Source of the DNA: Terriglobus albidus
GTDB lineage: Bacteria > Acidobacteriota > Terriglobia > Terriglobales > Acidobacteriaceae
DNA: 64,000 nucleotides
Direction: 5' to 3'
Assembly: GCF_025685425.1 (NCBI RefSeq)
Contig: NZ_JAGTAS010000057.1
Coordinates: 124,001 to 188,000, forward strand
In this document: one piece after another, positions 9,719 through 18,573 of the stretch
How the letters are laid out: every line of letters starts with the position of its first letter
How positions within the stretch are numbered: the stretch's first letter is position 1
The notes under the pieces: model-generated
What the model was told of the DNA's origin: nothing
The model's database searches: none
Seen by the model: only the letters and a program-made list of their open reading frames with translations
Program-made: the position numbers and the translations under genes

Positions 9719-11566
9719 CTAGAAGGTAAACGCTAGTCCTGCCTGGAGCATACGCGGCGACTGCGCCAGATAAAGGGTTCTGCCATCAGAGGAGAGATAT
9801 GGCTGATAGCCCTGCTCCAGCAGGTTGGTGACGTCGAGGAACGCCTCCATATTCTCAAGCCGGAAACGGCGGACGCGAAGCGGCTGCCGTACTGACAAGC
9901 TCAGATACGGCTGCCGGCTCATGGTTGAGAAGAGATTCACAGGAGTAACTGTCTTCTCATCCTGCCAGCGATAGCTTGCGCGAAGCTGTGTCCCCGAAGT
10001 TGGCATCAGCGCCCTAATTCCGACTGCGGCTGATTTCGTACGGCCTGCACGGAACCTGGTGGTGGTCTGAGACGGCGTCTGAGGAGCATTGACCACCGAC
10101 AAGGCATCGCCAGTATTCAGTTCGAGTGTCGTCCAGAGCTTCTGACCGATCTGTTCACCGGCAGAAACGCTCCAACCGACGGAGGTATATGCATCCCCCA
10201 TCATTCGGGCAGTTCCTGTCGTTGCATCCGCCAGCATGGTTCCATGCGCCAACTGAGAACCGGTAACGGGCCCAATACCGGCCACCATGGGACGATCGAT
10301 CGAATCCCGGTAGTAAGCCGTACGGATACTTCCCTTACTGTTCCGAAGCGTCGCGGCAAATTGCTGGTGGGTACCGCGCTCCTGAAGCATGCGGTCTCCC
10401 TGCAGCACGGCAACCGGAAGAGGAGCATCGGCAGCATCAATATCGTCCGCGCTCTGCGTCTCGCGGGAGCGCGCCATGCGATAGCTCAGCACGAGCATGT
10501 CGCTTGGATGCATCGCCAGCTTTACGAATGGACGGGCCTCCACCGAAGCTGCCCCCATACGTACAGCCCGCAGAGAGCTACCGACTTCCAGGGAAAGCAT
10601 GTCCCCAAAATTCATCACTTCAGCGGAATCAACCGTATATGCCTGGTATCCGCTCGCGCCTCCCTGTCCCATCATTTCAGGATGGTCCTGGAATGAGACC
10701 CGGGTACGGGTATAACCGAACATGCCGGCCGGCTGCTGATAGACCACCGAACCTTCCGTGGCCGCACCCATCGCATAGGGTCCGCTTACGGCGCTGCTGC
10801 CTGCTCGCACAAGAGTACCGTGCCCGTCGCTGCCGGCCGTGCCGTAGGTAACGGTGTTCTTGACTCCGCCACCGCCAAAACCGTCTCCAGTGGCAACTTC
10901 AACCCGCGTATGACTGACACGCCGCGGCGCCTCCGGTCCGGGAGAGATCAACACGACGTCCTGATCGCCCGCCAGGCGCAGAATCGGCCTGTTCGCCGCC
11001 GTGCGCAGCGACCAGGTCCACTCATCCGCCGGTTCATCCGGCTGGCGACGCTCCGCGGGAAGCCAACGGCTCTCTTCAAAGAGAGTTGTCAGTGTCAGAT
11101 TAACGATGGCCTGGGCTCCGGCGCGAAGGCGGAGATCGCCCCGCATCGACGGCAAAAACAGAGCCGCACTTGCGCGCACCTGATATTTTCCAGGAGTGAG
11201 ATTTCGGATGACGTAGTGACCCTTCAGGTCAGTCACAGCCATTCCGGCAGGAGTGGCGTCTGGCAGAAGTGCCTGTACGAGGGCACCCATCTGAGGAATT
11301 CCCTGAGCATCACGCACGATGCCCGACACGGCAGCACCTTTAGGCTGCGCGACGGCAACGCTAATCGCCACCGGCATCAATACCAGCAGCAACGATACGG
11401 ATTGGAGTCGGACTCGCTTCACTGCGCTTGCACACGAAACACTGCGCCAGCCAATTCCAGAAAATCCGCGTCCCTGCACAACAGCCTGGACAGCGTTCTC
11501 AGGTTGCCTCTGCCGCCGATGCTCCTTCGGCTCAGCTATGCAGCTTTCCGGCTTCCTGCCCTGCAA
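9719..11566 (-). CDS. Outer-membrane-type protein with N-terminal carboxypeptidase-regulatory-like domain
   Basis: A 615-residue frame. Residues about 75-155 form a carboxypeptidase regulatory-like beta-sandwich (GAAVSGIVRDAQGIPQMGALVQ, GHYVIRNLTPGKYQVRASA). The remainder is rich in alternating hydrophobic/aromatic strands and ends in RMLQAGLAFTF, a terminal aromatic as in outer-membrane beta-barrels. This is the usual plan of acidobacterial TonB-receptor-like proteins, but the protein is short and shows no clear plug or TonB box. The frame starts with TTG at 11566, four bases after the stop codon of the upstream gene; the GGAG at the end of that gene would be the ribosome-binding site. A GTG at 11422 (VKRVRLQSVSLLL) gives a more typical signal peptide and is a real alternative. 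Probably co-transcribed with the GWxTD gene. Confidence 0.75.
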   Translation of the reverse strand: MQGRKPESCIAEPKEHRRQRQPENAVQAVVQGRGFSGIGWRSVSCASAVKRVRLQSVSLLLVLMPVAISVAVAQPKGAAVSGIVRDAQGIPQMGALVQALLPDATPAGMAVTDLKGHYVIRNLTPGKYQVRASAALFLPSMRGDLRLRAGAQAIVNLTLTTLFEESRWLPAERRQPDEPADEWTWSLRTAANRPILRLAGDQDVVLISPGPEAPRRVSHTRVEVATGDGFGGGGVKNTVTYGTAGSDGHGTLVRAGSSAVSGPYAMGAATEGSVVYQQPAGMFGYTRTRVSFQDHPEMMGQGGASGYQAYTVDSAEVMNFGDMLSLEVGSSLRAVRMGAASVEARPFVKLAMHPSDMLVLSYRMARSRETQSADDIDAADAPLPVAVLQGDRMLQERGTHQQFAATLRNSKGSIRTAYYRDSIDRPMVAGIGPVTGSQLAHGTMLADATTGTARMMGDAYTSVGWSVSAGEQIGQKLWTTLELNTGDALSVVNAPQTPSQTTTRFRAGRTKSAAVGIRALMPTSGTQLRASYRWQDEKTVTPVNLFSTMSRQPYLSLSVRQPLRVRRFRLENMEAFLDVTNLLEQGYQPYLSSDGRTLYLAQSPRMLQAGLAFTF

Positions 11567-11568
11567 TC

Positions 11569-13302
11569 TTACTCCACAACAAACGGTGCTGACTCAGCAA
11601 TTTGCTGCTTTGAGACGCCGTCATCCACCTTGATGGTTACCTGGTACTTGCCAGGCTGCAGGCTGGCAAGCGGGACACTCTTCTCCAACGTTACCTGGTC
11701 GGCATGCGGATTCAGCTTCGCTGTCTCCTCTGTCGCATCCAGAAGTGCTTTATTATTCGATAGATCGGTGATCTGATACTCGATCTTGGCGCTGTTGACC
11801 TTGCTCTTCTCGTCGATACCGAGGTTGTAGACCTGCATCCAGAAGTTCAGGCTCTGGTCGCGCTTGAAGGTAACCGGGACTCCGGAACCAGCCGACACGC
11901 GCGGGCGGATACGGGTATTACCAATCACGAAGTTGCCGGTGCTGATTTCGTGGGTGCTGACCCGCTCCATCTTGTCAGCCAGAATCAGGCTGGAGGCCGC
12001 CAGACGGTCGTCGTCGAACTTCGGTACATTTACGCTGCGCTTCCAGGTGCCGATGTGGTCAGGATTGTTGACATCCTTAATCGCGATATCCACCTTGTAT
12101 AGCCCCGGCTTCAGCGGCAGCGACTTCCAATACACCGAAACGTTGTCCTGCGTCTTCGGCAGCAGCTCGCTGGGAACCTGGATGCTGACCGTATCTTCGA
12201 AGGTCTGTACCACCTTGTGGTTCAGGTTGGTTACGCGGCCAAGAATGTTGACCGTACCCGTCGACACACCATCCTTATTGGAGAAGGTCACATCACGGTT
12301 CTTCACCTGAAGCGTCAGGGGAACAAGCACCGTCTCGTTCGTCACCTTTACGTAGTCCGTACGTACATCGAAGAGGAACGGAGGTCCGTTCAGAATCGTC
12401 GACTTGGTCAGATACTGTTCCAGATCCTTGAACTTGATCTGCGGAGCAGCCATCAGCTTCGCATACGTATTCAGGCGGTCGAACTGCTTGGACTGATTCA
12501 TGGAGCTGCGCGGTCCAAGACCAAGCTGCTCCAGGCCGCCCTGGGTAAAGCGGTCCGTCTTGCTTCCCTGCCCCCACTGCTCGTAAAGCGTGAGACCGGC
12601 GCCGGGGACCATCTTCAGAGCATCCTTTTCAGAACGGTCGATGGTCATGTGGTAGTCGCCGCACATGCAGGTGTCCACAAATTCGATATCGATGTTGTCG
12701 CCGATACCTTCGAGATAGCGGTAATGCCAAGTCTCAAACGGATACGTCGAGGTGGAACCGCCGCCCTCGTCGATGGGACGTTCATACTGGCCGCCCGAGG
12801 GGTGCGAATCGATGCTGTCCGGCTTGCCGTAAGCAATATAGATGTGGCCGCGGTCGGTCTTCCAGCCAGGCTTACCGGCGGCAAAGTGCTCGTTCGCATA
12901 GGCGATGCGCTGGTAATGCTCTTCGCGGTACTCGTTGTCAGGTGAGTCCGGATTCGGGTTACGGCGCTGCCAGAAGGCTTCGATAAACGCGTCGCGCTCC
13001 TCGTCATTCGAGAGCTGCTTGAACGCCTGCAGTTCCTCGTCCGTAATGATCCAGACGACGTCCTGATCGAGCCACTTCTTGTATTCGCCCTTGATTTCCT
13101 TACGGAGATCCTTCTGCTGCTGAATGCGCTCGCGGTCAGAGAGGCGACGCTTCAACGGGTCGGGATGCTCCACGACCTGCGGCTTGGCAGCAGGGCTGTT
13201 GCTGTCACCGGACTGAGCATCCTGTCCATAGGCGACTGCTCCTCCGACTGTCGCAGAAAAAACTAAACTTGCGCCGAGCAGAAGGAAACCACAGGTCTTC
13301 AT
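11569..13302 (-). CDS. GWxTD domain-containing exported protein
   Basis: The 577-residue protein has an N-terminal signal peptide (MKTCGFLLLGASLVFSATVG) and the family signature GWKTDRGHIYIAYGKPD at about 146-162. Upstream of it is the conserved WQRRNPNPDSPDNEYREEHYQRI segment, in which a helical part binds the signature. The C-terminal half is a series of beta-sandwich-like repeats, with LKPGLYKVDIAIKD and LQPGKYQVTIKVDDG as two related strands. GWxTD proteins are common in Acidobacteriota and Bacteroidota; their role is unknown and a periplasmic/extracellular location is inferred. The gene is followed with almost no gap by an outer-membrane-type gene. Repeat copy D lies 38 bp upstream of its ATG. 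Confidence 0.9.
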   Translation of the reverse strand: MKTCGFLLLGASLVFSATVGGAVAYGQDAQSGDSNSPAAKPQVVEHPDPLKRRLSDRERIQQQKDLRKEIKGEYKKWLDQDVVWIITDEELQAFKQLSNDEERDAFIEAFWQRRNPNPDSPDNEYREEHYQRIAYANEHFAAGKPGWKTDRGHIYIAYGKPDSIDSHPSGGQYERPIDEGGGSTSTYPFETWHYRYLEGIGDNIDIEFVDTCMCGDYHMTIDRSEKDALKMVPGAGLTLYEQWGQGSKTDRFTQGGLEQLGLGPRSSMNQSKQFDRLNTYAKLMAAPQIKFKDLEQYLTKSTILNGPPFLFDVRTDYVKVTNETVLVPLTLQVKNRDVTFSNKDGVSTGTVNILGRVTNLNHKVVQTFEDTVSIQVPSELLPKTQDNVSVYWKSLPLKPGLYKVDIAIKDVNNPDHIGTWKRSVNVPKFDDDRLAASSLILADKMERVSTHEISTGNFVIGNTRIRPRVSAGSGVPVTFKRDQSLNFWMQVYNLGIDEKSKVNSAKIEYQITDLSNNKALLDATEETAKLNPHADQVTLEKSVPLASLQPGKYQVTIKVDDGVSKQQIAESAPFVVE

Positions 13303-13339
13303 AACGATGACAACACTCCGAGAGTTGTACGCCCCATTC

Positions 13340-13454
13340 TAGAGCATTTTCCCTGTTGCTGGGTATCCCGTAAGAGGAGTGCAGCGGCGTTTTCATTGCG
13401 GAAACGCCCATAGATACGGAAGCCCTACTCTATACCCACAGCGAAAATGCTCTA
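13340..13454 (-). repeat. TA-flanked palindromic element, copy D
   Basis: The copy reads TAGAGCATTTTCCCTGTTGC ... CAGCGAAAATGCTCTA. It lies between the divergent GWxTD and MacA-like genes, so it sits in or near the promoters of both. Confidence 0.9.
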
Positions 13455-13633
13455 GTGCGGTTTTCGACCGAACTCAACCTGCCGAGGGTATATCCGTTGG
13501 ACGCCCGACTGCTATGATGGTCACCATCCTTACCGGCACCGCGATTTGTACATGGAGCTTTTTGCGAAACCATGAAACCAATCCGCATTCGGCTGCGTAA
13601 TGAAGCTCTGCAGAGGTTCCCGCGAAATCGCCC

Positions 13634-15019
13634 ATGAGCGCCAAAAAAATCGTTGCCATCCTTGCTGTTGTCCTTGTTCTTGCGACTGTCGTCGTCGCTT
13701 CCATTGCGAAAAGCCGTTCCGGCGTAACGCCGGTAGCCACAGCGAAGGTCACCCGCCAGGAACTGGTCTCTATCGTGAGCGGCACTGGCCAGATAAAACC
13801 GAAGACCTATGTAAACGTCGGCGCCACCGCCTTCGGCCGTATCACGCACCTTTACGTGAAGGAAGGCGATCACGTGAAGAAGGGCCAGACGTTGGCGGCA
13901 ATTGAGAGCGTTCAGCCCGAATCGGCTGTAGCTGCCCAAACAGCCAATATTGCTGCCGCGAAGACCGATTTCAGCTCCTCGCAAGCAGCGATTAAGACCG
14001 CCGAGGCGAACCTGGTGCAGGCAAAAGCCGACCTGACGCAAAAGCGTTTCGACTACACCCGGTACGAGCAGCTCTATCAGGAAAAGCTCATCTCCAAGCA
14101 GGACTACGACGCCAAAAAGGCTGCCTTCGAAGTAGCCGCTGCGACCGTAGCACAGCGCGAAGCCGCGCTGAACCAGTCGAAGGCACAGGCGGATTCCTCC
14201 GCCAGCAAGATTCAGCAGGCGGTCGCCAACCAGCGCGCCAACTTCGACACGCTGGATAAGACCGTCTCCCGTGCCCCCTTCGACGCTCTTGTCACCAATG
14301 TCCCGGTCCGCGAGGGCGAGACGATGGTTACCGGCATTCAGAACGCCCTCGGTTCCACGCTGATGACTCTGGCTGACATGTCGGTCATCACCGCGGAGGT
14401 TAAGGTCGATGAGACGGACATCGTGAACGTCAAGATGGACCAGCCCGTAAATGTGACGATCGACGCCTTGCCCGGCCGCAGCTTTAAAGGTCACGTTACC
14501 GAGGTCGGCGACCAAGCGTTGCTACGCACCACCGGTATCGCCACCTCGCAGTCGACCACCGGTACCGAAGAAGCCAAAGACTTCAAGGTGGTTGTGACCC
14601 TCGACGAGGTCTCCGATGATCTGAAGCCCGGTCTCTCCTGCACCGCCAAGATCACAACGGCCAAGGTGCAGAACGCTCTCAGCCTGCCGATCCAGGCTCT
14701 GGTACAGCGTGACCCGGCCATTGAAAACATCTACGCCGCCACAAAGAAGACCACCGAGGCGGCAACCAAAGCAGCAGGCATCAAGGCCAACCCGATCCAG
14801 GGGGTCTACCTTCTGGAGCCTAAGAATGGCAAGCCGGCTGTGCGCTTTGTTCCAGTCACCACCGGAGTTACCGGTGCAACCGAGATTCAGGTACTCTCCG
14901 GTCTCAAAGAAGGGCAGGAGATTGTGATTGGGCGCTTCAAAGTATTGCGAACTCTTAAGTCAGGGATGACCGTAAAGCGAGACAATACTCCAGAGACGGC
15001 CACCGAGAGCGCCTCGTAG
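13634..15019 (+). CDS. Periplasmic adaptor of an ABC-type efflux system (HlyD/MacA family)
   Basis: The 461-residue protein has one N-terminal membrane anchor (about 5-25: VAILAVVLVLATVVVAS) and a biotinyl-lipoyl-like half (GTGQIKPKTYVNVGATAFGRITHLYVKEGDHVKKGQTLAAIE). A long alpha-helical hairpin with heptads follows (about 95-200), then the second lipoyl half (PFDALVTNVPVREGETMV) and beta-barrel and membrane-proximal domains. This is the full adaptor architecture linking an inner-membrane ABC transporter to an outer-membrane channel. The ATPase gene follows after an 80-bp gap. No membrane permease (MacB-like) is adjacent, so the complete pump must draw one from elsewhere. Substrate unknown. 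Confidence 0.88.
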   Translation: MSAKKIVAILAVVLVLATVVVASIAKSRSGVTPVATAKVTRQELVSIVSGTGQIKPKTYVNVGATAFGRITHLYVKEGDHVKKGQTLAAIESVQPESAVAAQTANIAAAKTDFSSSQAAIKTAEANLVQAKADLTQKRFDYTRYEQLYQEKLISKQDYDAKKAAFEVAAATVAQREAALNQSKAQADSSASKIQQAVANQRANFDTLDKTVSRAPFDALVTNVPVREGETMVTGIQNALGSTLMTLADMSVITAEVKVDETDIVNVKMDQPVNVTIDALPGRSFKGHVTEVGDQALLRTTGIATSQSTTGTEEAKDFKVVVTLDEVSDDLKPGLSCTAKITTAKVQNALSLPIQALVQRDPAIENIYAATKKTTEAATKAAGIKANPIQGVYLLEPKNGKPAVRFVPVTTGVTGATEIQVLSGLKEGQEIVIGRFKVLRTLKSGMTVKRDNTPETATESAS

Positions 15020-15099
15020 GTAACTCGTAGGTAAATTGGGGGAACCATTCCCCTCTTGCCAGCGTACAAGCACGCATACGACGATTGGAGAGTAACCAC

Positions 15100-15852
15100 A
15101 TGCTCACGGAGACCCGAGTGGAACCCACCCTGACCCCAAACGCCGACGGTCCACACGCCGGCGAAGTCATCGTTACCGACGACCTCTGGAAGACTTACGT
15201 CATGGGTGAGCAGGAAGTACATGCCCTCCGCGGCGTCAATCTCCGTATCCGTCACAACGAATACGTTGCGATTATGGGTCCCTCAGGTTCGGGCAAATCG
15301 ACCTTCATGAACCTGATCGGTTGCCTGGATTCTCCGACGCAAGGCCGCTACTGGCTGAACGGACATGATGTCTCTCAGCTCGACGATGATGAGCTGGCAC
15401 GCATCCGCAACAAAGAGATTGGGTTCGTCTTTCAAACCTTCAATCTGCTGGCTCGCGCCACGGCACTCCATAATGTCGAGCTGCCGCTGATCTACAACGG
15501 CACCCCGGCGGCGGAACGCATTGAACGCGCCAAGCAGGTATTGGAGTCTGTCGGCCTGGGTACACGTATGGACCATAAGCCGAACGAGATGTCCGGCGGT
15601 CAGCGGCAGCGCGTCGCTATCGCACGAGCCCTGGTCAATTCACCCTCCATCATCCTGGCAGACGAGCCGACCGGCAACCTCGATTCAAAAACCGGCGACG
15701 AGATCATGGCCTTGTTCGATGAGCTGCATGCTCGCGGCAATACGATCGTTCTGGTCACGCACGAACCCGATATTGCCGAGTTCGCGCATCGTATCGTTAC
15801 TATCCGTGACGGCCAGATCGCCAGCGACAACGAGAGCAACCGCGTCCGCTAG
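15100..15852 (+). CDS. ABC transporter ATP-binding protein, MacB/LolD type
   Basis: A 250-residue ATPase: Walker [11 protein letters not shown]-loop [11 protein letters not shown], signature [15 protein letters not shown], Walker [14 protein letters not shown]-loop [18 protein letters not shown] and FNLL are typical of the MacB/LolD/FtsE group. The ATG at 15100 has GGAGAG with an 8-base gap; an upstream in-frame TTG at 15085 overlaps that site and is unlikely. The ATPase is encoded alone, without the usual C-terminal fused permease domain. The stop codon TAG forms the start of repeat copy E. It probably forms an operon with the preceding adaptor. Confidence 0.93.
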   Translation: MLTETRVEPTLTPNADGPHAGEVIVTDDLWKTYVMGEQEVHALRGVNLRIRHNEYVAIMGPSGSGKSTFMNLIGCLDSPTQGRYWLNGHDVSQLDDDELARIRNKEIGFVFQTFNLLARATALHNVELPLIYNGTPAAERIERAKQVLESVGLGTRMDHKPNEMSGGQRQRVAIARALVNSPSIILADEPTGNLDSKTGDEIMALFDELHARGNTIVLVTHEPDIAEFAHRIVTIRDGQIASDNESNRVR

Positions 15853-15965
15853 ACCATTTTCACTGTAGGTGTAGTGCAGGGCTTCCACATCTCTGGGCGT
15901 TTTCCGCAATGAAAACGCCGCTGCACGCCCTTTCCGGGATATCCAGCAACAGTGAAAATGCTCTA
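15850..15965 (+). repeat. TA-flanked palindromic element, copy E
   Basis: The copy begins TAGACCATTTTCACTGTAGG and ends AGTGAAAATGCTCTA. The A-to-C change in the left terminus is not mirrored on the right, but the C/G change in CACTGT/ACAGTG is compensated, so pairing is preserved there. Its TAG ends the ABC ATPase gene. Confidence 0.9.
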
Positions 15966-15986
15966 GGCGTATCGCGTTTTCAAGAC

Positions 15987-16018
15987 AAAGGGGGTGATCC
16001 TATGGATCACTCCCTTTT
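15987..16018 (+). terminator. Rho-independent terminator after the adaptor/ATPase operon
   Basis: AAAGGGGGTGATCC (15987-16000) pairs with GGATCACTCCCTTT (16004-16017) over a 3-nt loop, with one G-U pair, followed by T and GC-poor sequence. It lies beyond repeat copy E and would end transcripts of the operon. Confidence 0.75.
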
Positions 16019-16081
16019 GCTGGTCTACACAGCGGTCCAAAAGGCAGAACCCATCGCAAAATTCGCAGACTACTTCCACTC

Positions 16082-16231
16082 GAGCAATTCTCTTAATACT
16101 TGTAGCGTTGGATAAATCTGCGAAGGCCGTTTTCTTCGCGGGAAAACGGCGCAAACAGCCAAAACCTCTCCCCAGCGAACAAGTTCGCTGGGGAGCCCGA
16201 ACTCCGCTCTACACCTTTAGGAGAATCGCTC
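16082..16231. repeat. 150-bp inverted-repeat element of a second type
   Basis: GAGCAATTCTCTTAA (16082-16096) is inverted at 16217-16231 as GAGCGATTCTCCTAA on the minus strand (13/15). Inside are GCCGTTTTC/GAAAACGGC and a perfect 13-bp hairpin CTCCCCAGCGAAC/GTTCGCTGGGGAG (16168-16195). The design (terminal GAGC, central G-C-G-TTTTC palindrome, GGTGTAG) resembles the 115-bp family but the sequence is clearly different. The element fills the gap before lpxD. Confidence 0.6.
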
Positions 16232-16267
16232 TATCCAACCTTTCGCCTAACTTCTACAATTTCCAGC

Positions 16268-17278
16268 ATGAAACTCTCAGCCATTGCAGAGGCGCTTAAC
16301 GCCACGCTTGTCGGTGATGGCAACGTCGAGATCACCGGTCTGGCAGGAATTGAAGAAGCCGGTCCAGGCGATCTGACCTTCGTCGCTAATCCGAAATACG
16401 CCTCCGCTGCCCGCACCACCCATGCCTCTGCCGTGCTGGTCGATCCCAAGTTTCCAGAGATCGAAGCGGCCACTCTGCGGACTACAAACCCGTATTACGC
16501 ATTCGCGCGCGCAATCGAGCTTTTCTACAACCCTCCTCGTTATGCGCCGGGAGTTCACCCTACTGCGGTCATCGATCCAACCGCGACCATCGGCGAAGGA
16601 GCGCATATCGGCGCTTACGTGGTCGTCTCAGCCGATGTCACCATCGGCGACCACGCCACGCTGCTGCCCCATACGGTGATCTATCCGGGTGTAACGATCG
16701 GTCACTACTTTTTTGCCCATGCGCACGCCGTCGTACGGGAACATTGTGTTCTGGGTGACCATGTCACGCTGCAAAACGGCGTAGTTCTGGGCGCCGACGG
16801 CTTTGGATTCGCAAAAGACAGCGCCGGGAACTGGCACAAAATTCTGCAGTCAGGTCCGGCGGTCGTGGAAGATTACGTCGAAATCCAGGCGAACGCTACG
16901 GTTGACCGCGCTTCAATCGGTGAAACCCGCATTAAAACCGGGGCCAAAATCGACAATCTGGTACAGGTAGGCCACGGTTCCTCAGTCGGAGAGCACACAT
17001 TGCTATGTGCCCAGGTTGGTCTTGCGGGCTCCACCACCGTTGGAAAAAATGTCATCCTTGCAGGCCAAGTAGGTGTTGCAGGCCATCTCCATGTGGGCGA
17101 CAATGTCATCGCTACCGCACAGACCGGTATTCCGAGCGATGTGCCGGCGGGTAAAGTGGTCTCCGGATATCCAGCCATCGATAACCGGCAATGGCTGAAA
17201 TCTGCCGCGATCTTCAACAAGCTCCCCGAAATTATCCGAGAACTAAGGGGAAAGAAAGAAACTTCCGGCAACCAGTAA
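16268..17278 (+). CDS. lpxD: UDP-3-O-acylglucosamine N-acyltransferase
   Basis: The enzyme transfers a 3-hydroxyacyl chain from acyl-ACP to UDP-3-O-acylglucosamine, the third step of lipid A synthesis in the cytosol. The 336-residue protein has the LpxD N-terminal uridine-binding domain (GLAGIEEAGPGDLTFVANPKYASAARTTHASAVLV). A left-handed beta-helix of hexapeptide repeats runs from about 105 to 300, and the catalytic-His region FAHAHAVVREHCVLGDHVTLQNGVVLGADGFGF is present. The C-terminal helix PEIIRELRGKK is complete. Its presence argues for an LPS-bearing outer membrane. Other lpx genes are not adjacent. It follows two inverted-repeat elements. Confidence 0.95.
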   Translation: MKLSAIAEALNATLVGDGNVEITGLAGIEEAGPGDLTFVANPKYASAARTTHASAVLVDPKFPEIEAATLRTTNPYYAFARAIELFYNPPRYAPGVHPTAVIDPTATIGEGAHIGAYVVVSADVTIGDHATLLPHTVIYPGVTIGHYFFAHAHAVVREHCVLGDHVTLQNGVVLGADGFGFAKDSAGNWHKILQSGPAVVEDYVEIQANATVDRASIGETRIKTGAKIDNLVQVGHGSSVGEHTLLCAQVGLAGSTTVGKNVILAGQVGVAGHLHVGDNVIATAQTGIPSDVPAGKVVSGYPAIDNRQWLKSAAIFNKLPEIIRELRGKKETSGNQ

Positions 17279-17311
17279 GCAACACCGGGTCTCTAAGGAA
17301 GGGAGACACCG

Positions 17312-18124
17312 ATGGCCAACGACACAATGGACGAACTCCAGCAGGACGTTTCCGCGCCCACTCTGGTACGCGTACTTTTGCTGGATGACGAACCGGCAAA
17401 TCTTCTGCTGCGTACCGCTATTCTTCGCAAGAACGGGTACCACTGCCTTCCTGCCTCAACGGTGGAGGAGGCCAACGAGCTCCTGGACCAGATTGATGTC
17501 GCCGTACTGGACTATCACCTGGGCCATGGCAAATTTGGCACAGAAGTCGCCATTGAGCTGCGCCGGCGCCGGCCCGAAGTTCCAATCGTCATTCTTTCGG
17601 CCACACTGGAACACCGCTTCGGCGGGCCAGAAGATATGCATCTGCTCAAGGGCTACTCTTCGGTTGACGACCTTCTGCATGCCCTTGCTTCCTTTTCAGC
17701 AAAGCGGCGGGGAAAGCCCGTCGTTGTGGATGCACGTGACTTCTTCTACGAACGCATCTCTATGGCATTGGGCAATGACATCCTGGTGCAGATCCTGGAT
17801 AACGACGGGACATGGCAGTATGTCAACGAAGCAGCAGCAGACTACCTCGCCCATCCGCGCGAGTGGTTTCCGGGCCGTAACATGTTTGTGGAGATGCCCA
17901 ATCTGCTGCGCGACTGGCGGAGAGTGATTGCCACTGTCTCAACCACACGCGAGACATATATCGACCGCACTCGCCGCGGTCTGCTTTCTGTTCCAAAACC
18001 TGACGAGCGACCGGGAACGTGGTCCATTCTTGCCTTCCCCATGACCCTCCACTCGGGAGAGACCGGAGTTGTTCTAACGGCGCGAGTTCTGGAACGTGGG
18101 TCTATCACCAACGGCGTCGCCTGA
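17312..18124 (+). CDS. Response regulator with C-terminal PAS-like domain
   Basis: The 270-residue protein has a receiver domain at about 12-130 with the acidic pair DDE (LLLDDEPAN), phospho-acceptor Asp in VAVLDYHLGHG, Ser in VILSAT and Lys in HLLKGYSSVDDLL. A PAS-like fold at about 150-265 (ILVQILDNDGTWQYVNEAAADYLAHPREWFPGRNMFV) precedes the end. There is no DNA-binding, EAL/GGDEF or kinase domain, so output is probably through protein-protein contact. The ATG at 17312 follows AGGGAGAC. It lies 33 bp after lpxD and 35 bp before a lipoprotein gene on the same strand. No kinase is adjacent. Confidence 0.85.
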   Translation: MANDTMDELQQDVSAPTLVRVLLLDDEPANLLLRTAILRKNGYHCLPASTVEEANELLDQIDVAVLDYHLGHGKFGTEVAIELRRRRPEVPIVILSATLEHRFGGPEDMHLLKGYSSVDDLLHALASFSAKRRGKPVVVDARDFFYERISMALGNDILVQILDNDGTWQYVNEAAADYLAHPREWFPGRNMFVEMPNLLRDWRRVIATVSTTRETYIDRTRRGLLSVPKPDERPGTWSILAFPMTLHSGETGVVLTARVLERGSITNGVA

Positions 18125-18159
18125 CTCCCATCCGAGTCTCAAGTAGCTATACTCAACCC

Positions 18160-18516
18160 ATGCAGTTTCAGAAAGCAGCAGCCCTTTTCTTTCTTCTCAT
18201 CGCCCTCGCCGGCTGCCGCTCTCGCTACATCGCAGCGACCATTACAAACGACACAGCAAGTCCCGTCAGCGTCGTACAGGTCGACTACCCTTCAGCCAGC
18301 TTCGGTACGCAGTCGCTCGCTCCGGGGCAGACATTTAGTTATCGCTTCAAGATTCAAGGTTCCGGTCTGGTGAAGATGACGTGGTTAACGACTGACCGGC
18401 AGGAGATGCACGCCAACGGCCCCACACTCTCAGAAGGCCAGGAGGGTCAGCTCGCCATCCACATTCGAACAAATGCTGACCCTACCTTTGCCTTTACCTC
18501 TGTCAAAGGACGCTAG
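18160..18516 (+). CDS. Small predicted lipoprotein
   Basis: A 118-residue protein starting at ATG 18160; the longer in-frame ORF begins inside the previous gene. The N-terminus MQFQKAAALFFLLIALAGC has a lipobox (LAGC), so it would be lipid-anchored. The mature part is a small beta-sandwich-like sequence (ITNDTASPVSVVQVDYPSAS, LAPGQTFSYRFKIQGSG, EGQEGQLAIHI), similar in style to envelope proteins seen in acidobacteria. Function unknown. No strong ribosome-binding site is visible. Confidence 0.75.
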   Translation: MQFQKAAALFFLLIALAGCRSRYIAATITNDTASPVSVVQVDYPSASFGTQSLAPGQTFSYRFKIQGSGLVKMTWLTTDRQEMHANGPTLSEGQEGQLAIHIRTNADPTFAFTSVKGR

Positions 18517-18573
18517 TTAGACCTTGCGTCCACTAGACCTTATGTACATTAGACCCCTTGCGTCCATTAGACT
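18516..18573. repeat. Degenerate 16-18 bp tandem repeat between convergent genes
   Basis: The motif TAGACC(CC)TTGCGTCCAT recurs: TAGAC is at 18518, 18534, 18550 and 18568, and CTTGCGTCCA is present twice in full. It fills the gap between the lipoprotein stop and the stop codon of the small minus-strand gene, which uses the last copy. Confidence 0.6.

Noticed and set aside
10820-11776. Plus-strand open frame of 318 codons
   Set aside because: It is antisense to the outer-membrane-type and GWxTD genes and shows no domain.
13430-14515. Minus-strand open frame of 361 codons
   Set aside because: It lies opposite the MacA-like adaptor, which has all expected domains. It is a shadow frame.
16168-16195. 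Strong hairpin as terminator
   Set aside because: The perfect 13-bp stem has no T-run and lies inside the 150-bp inverted-repeat element, so I count it as part of that element.
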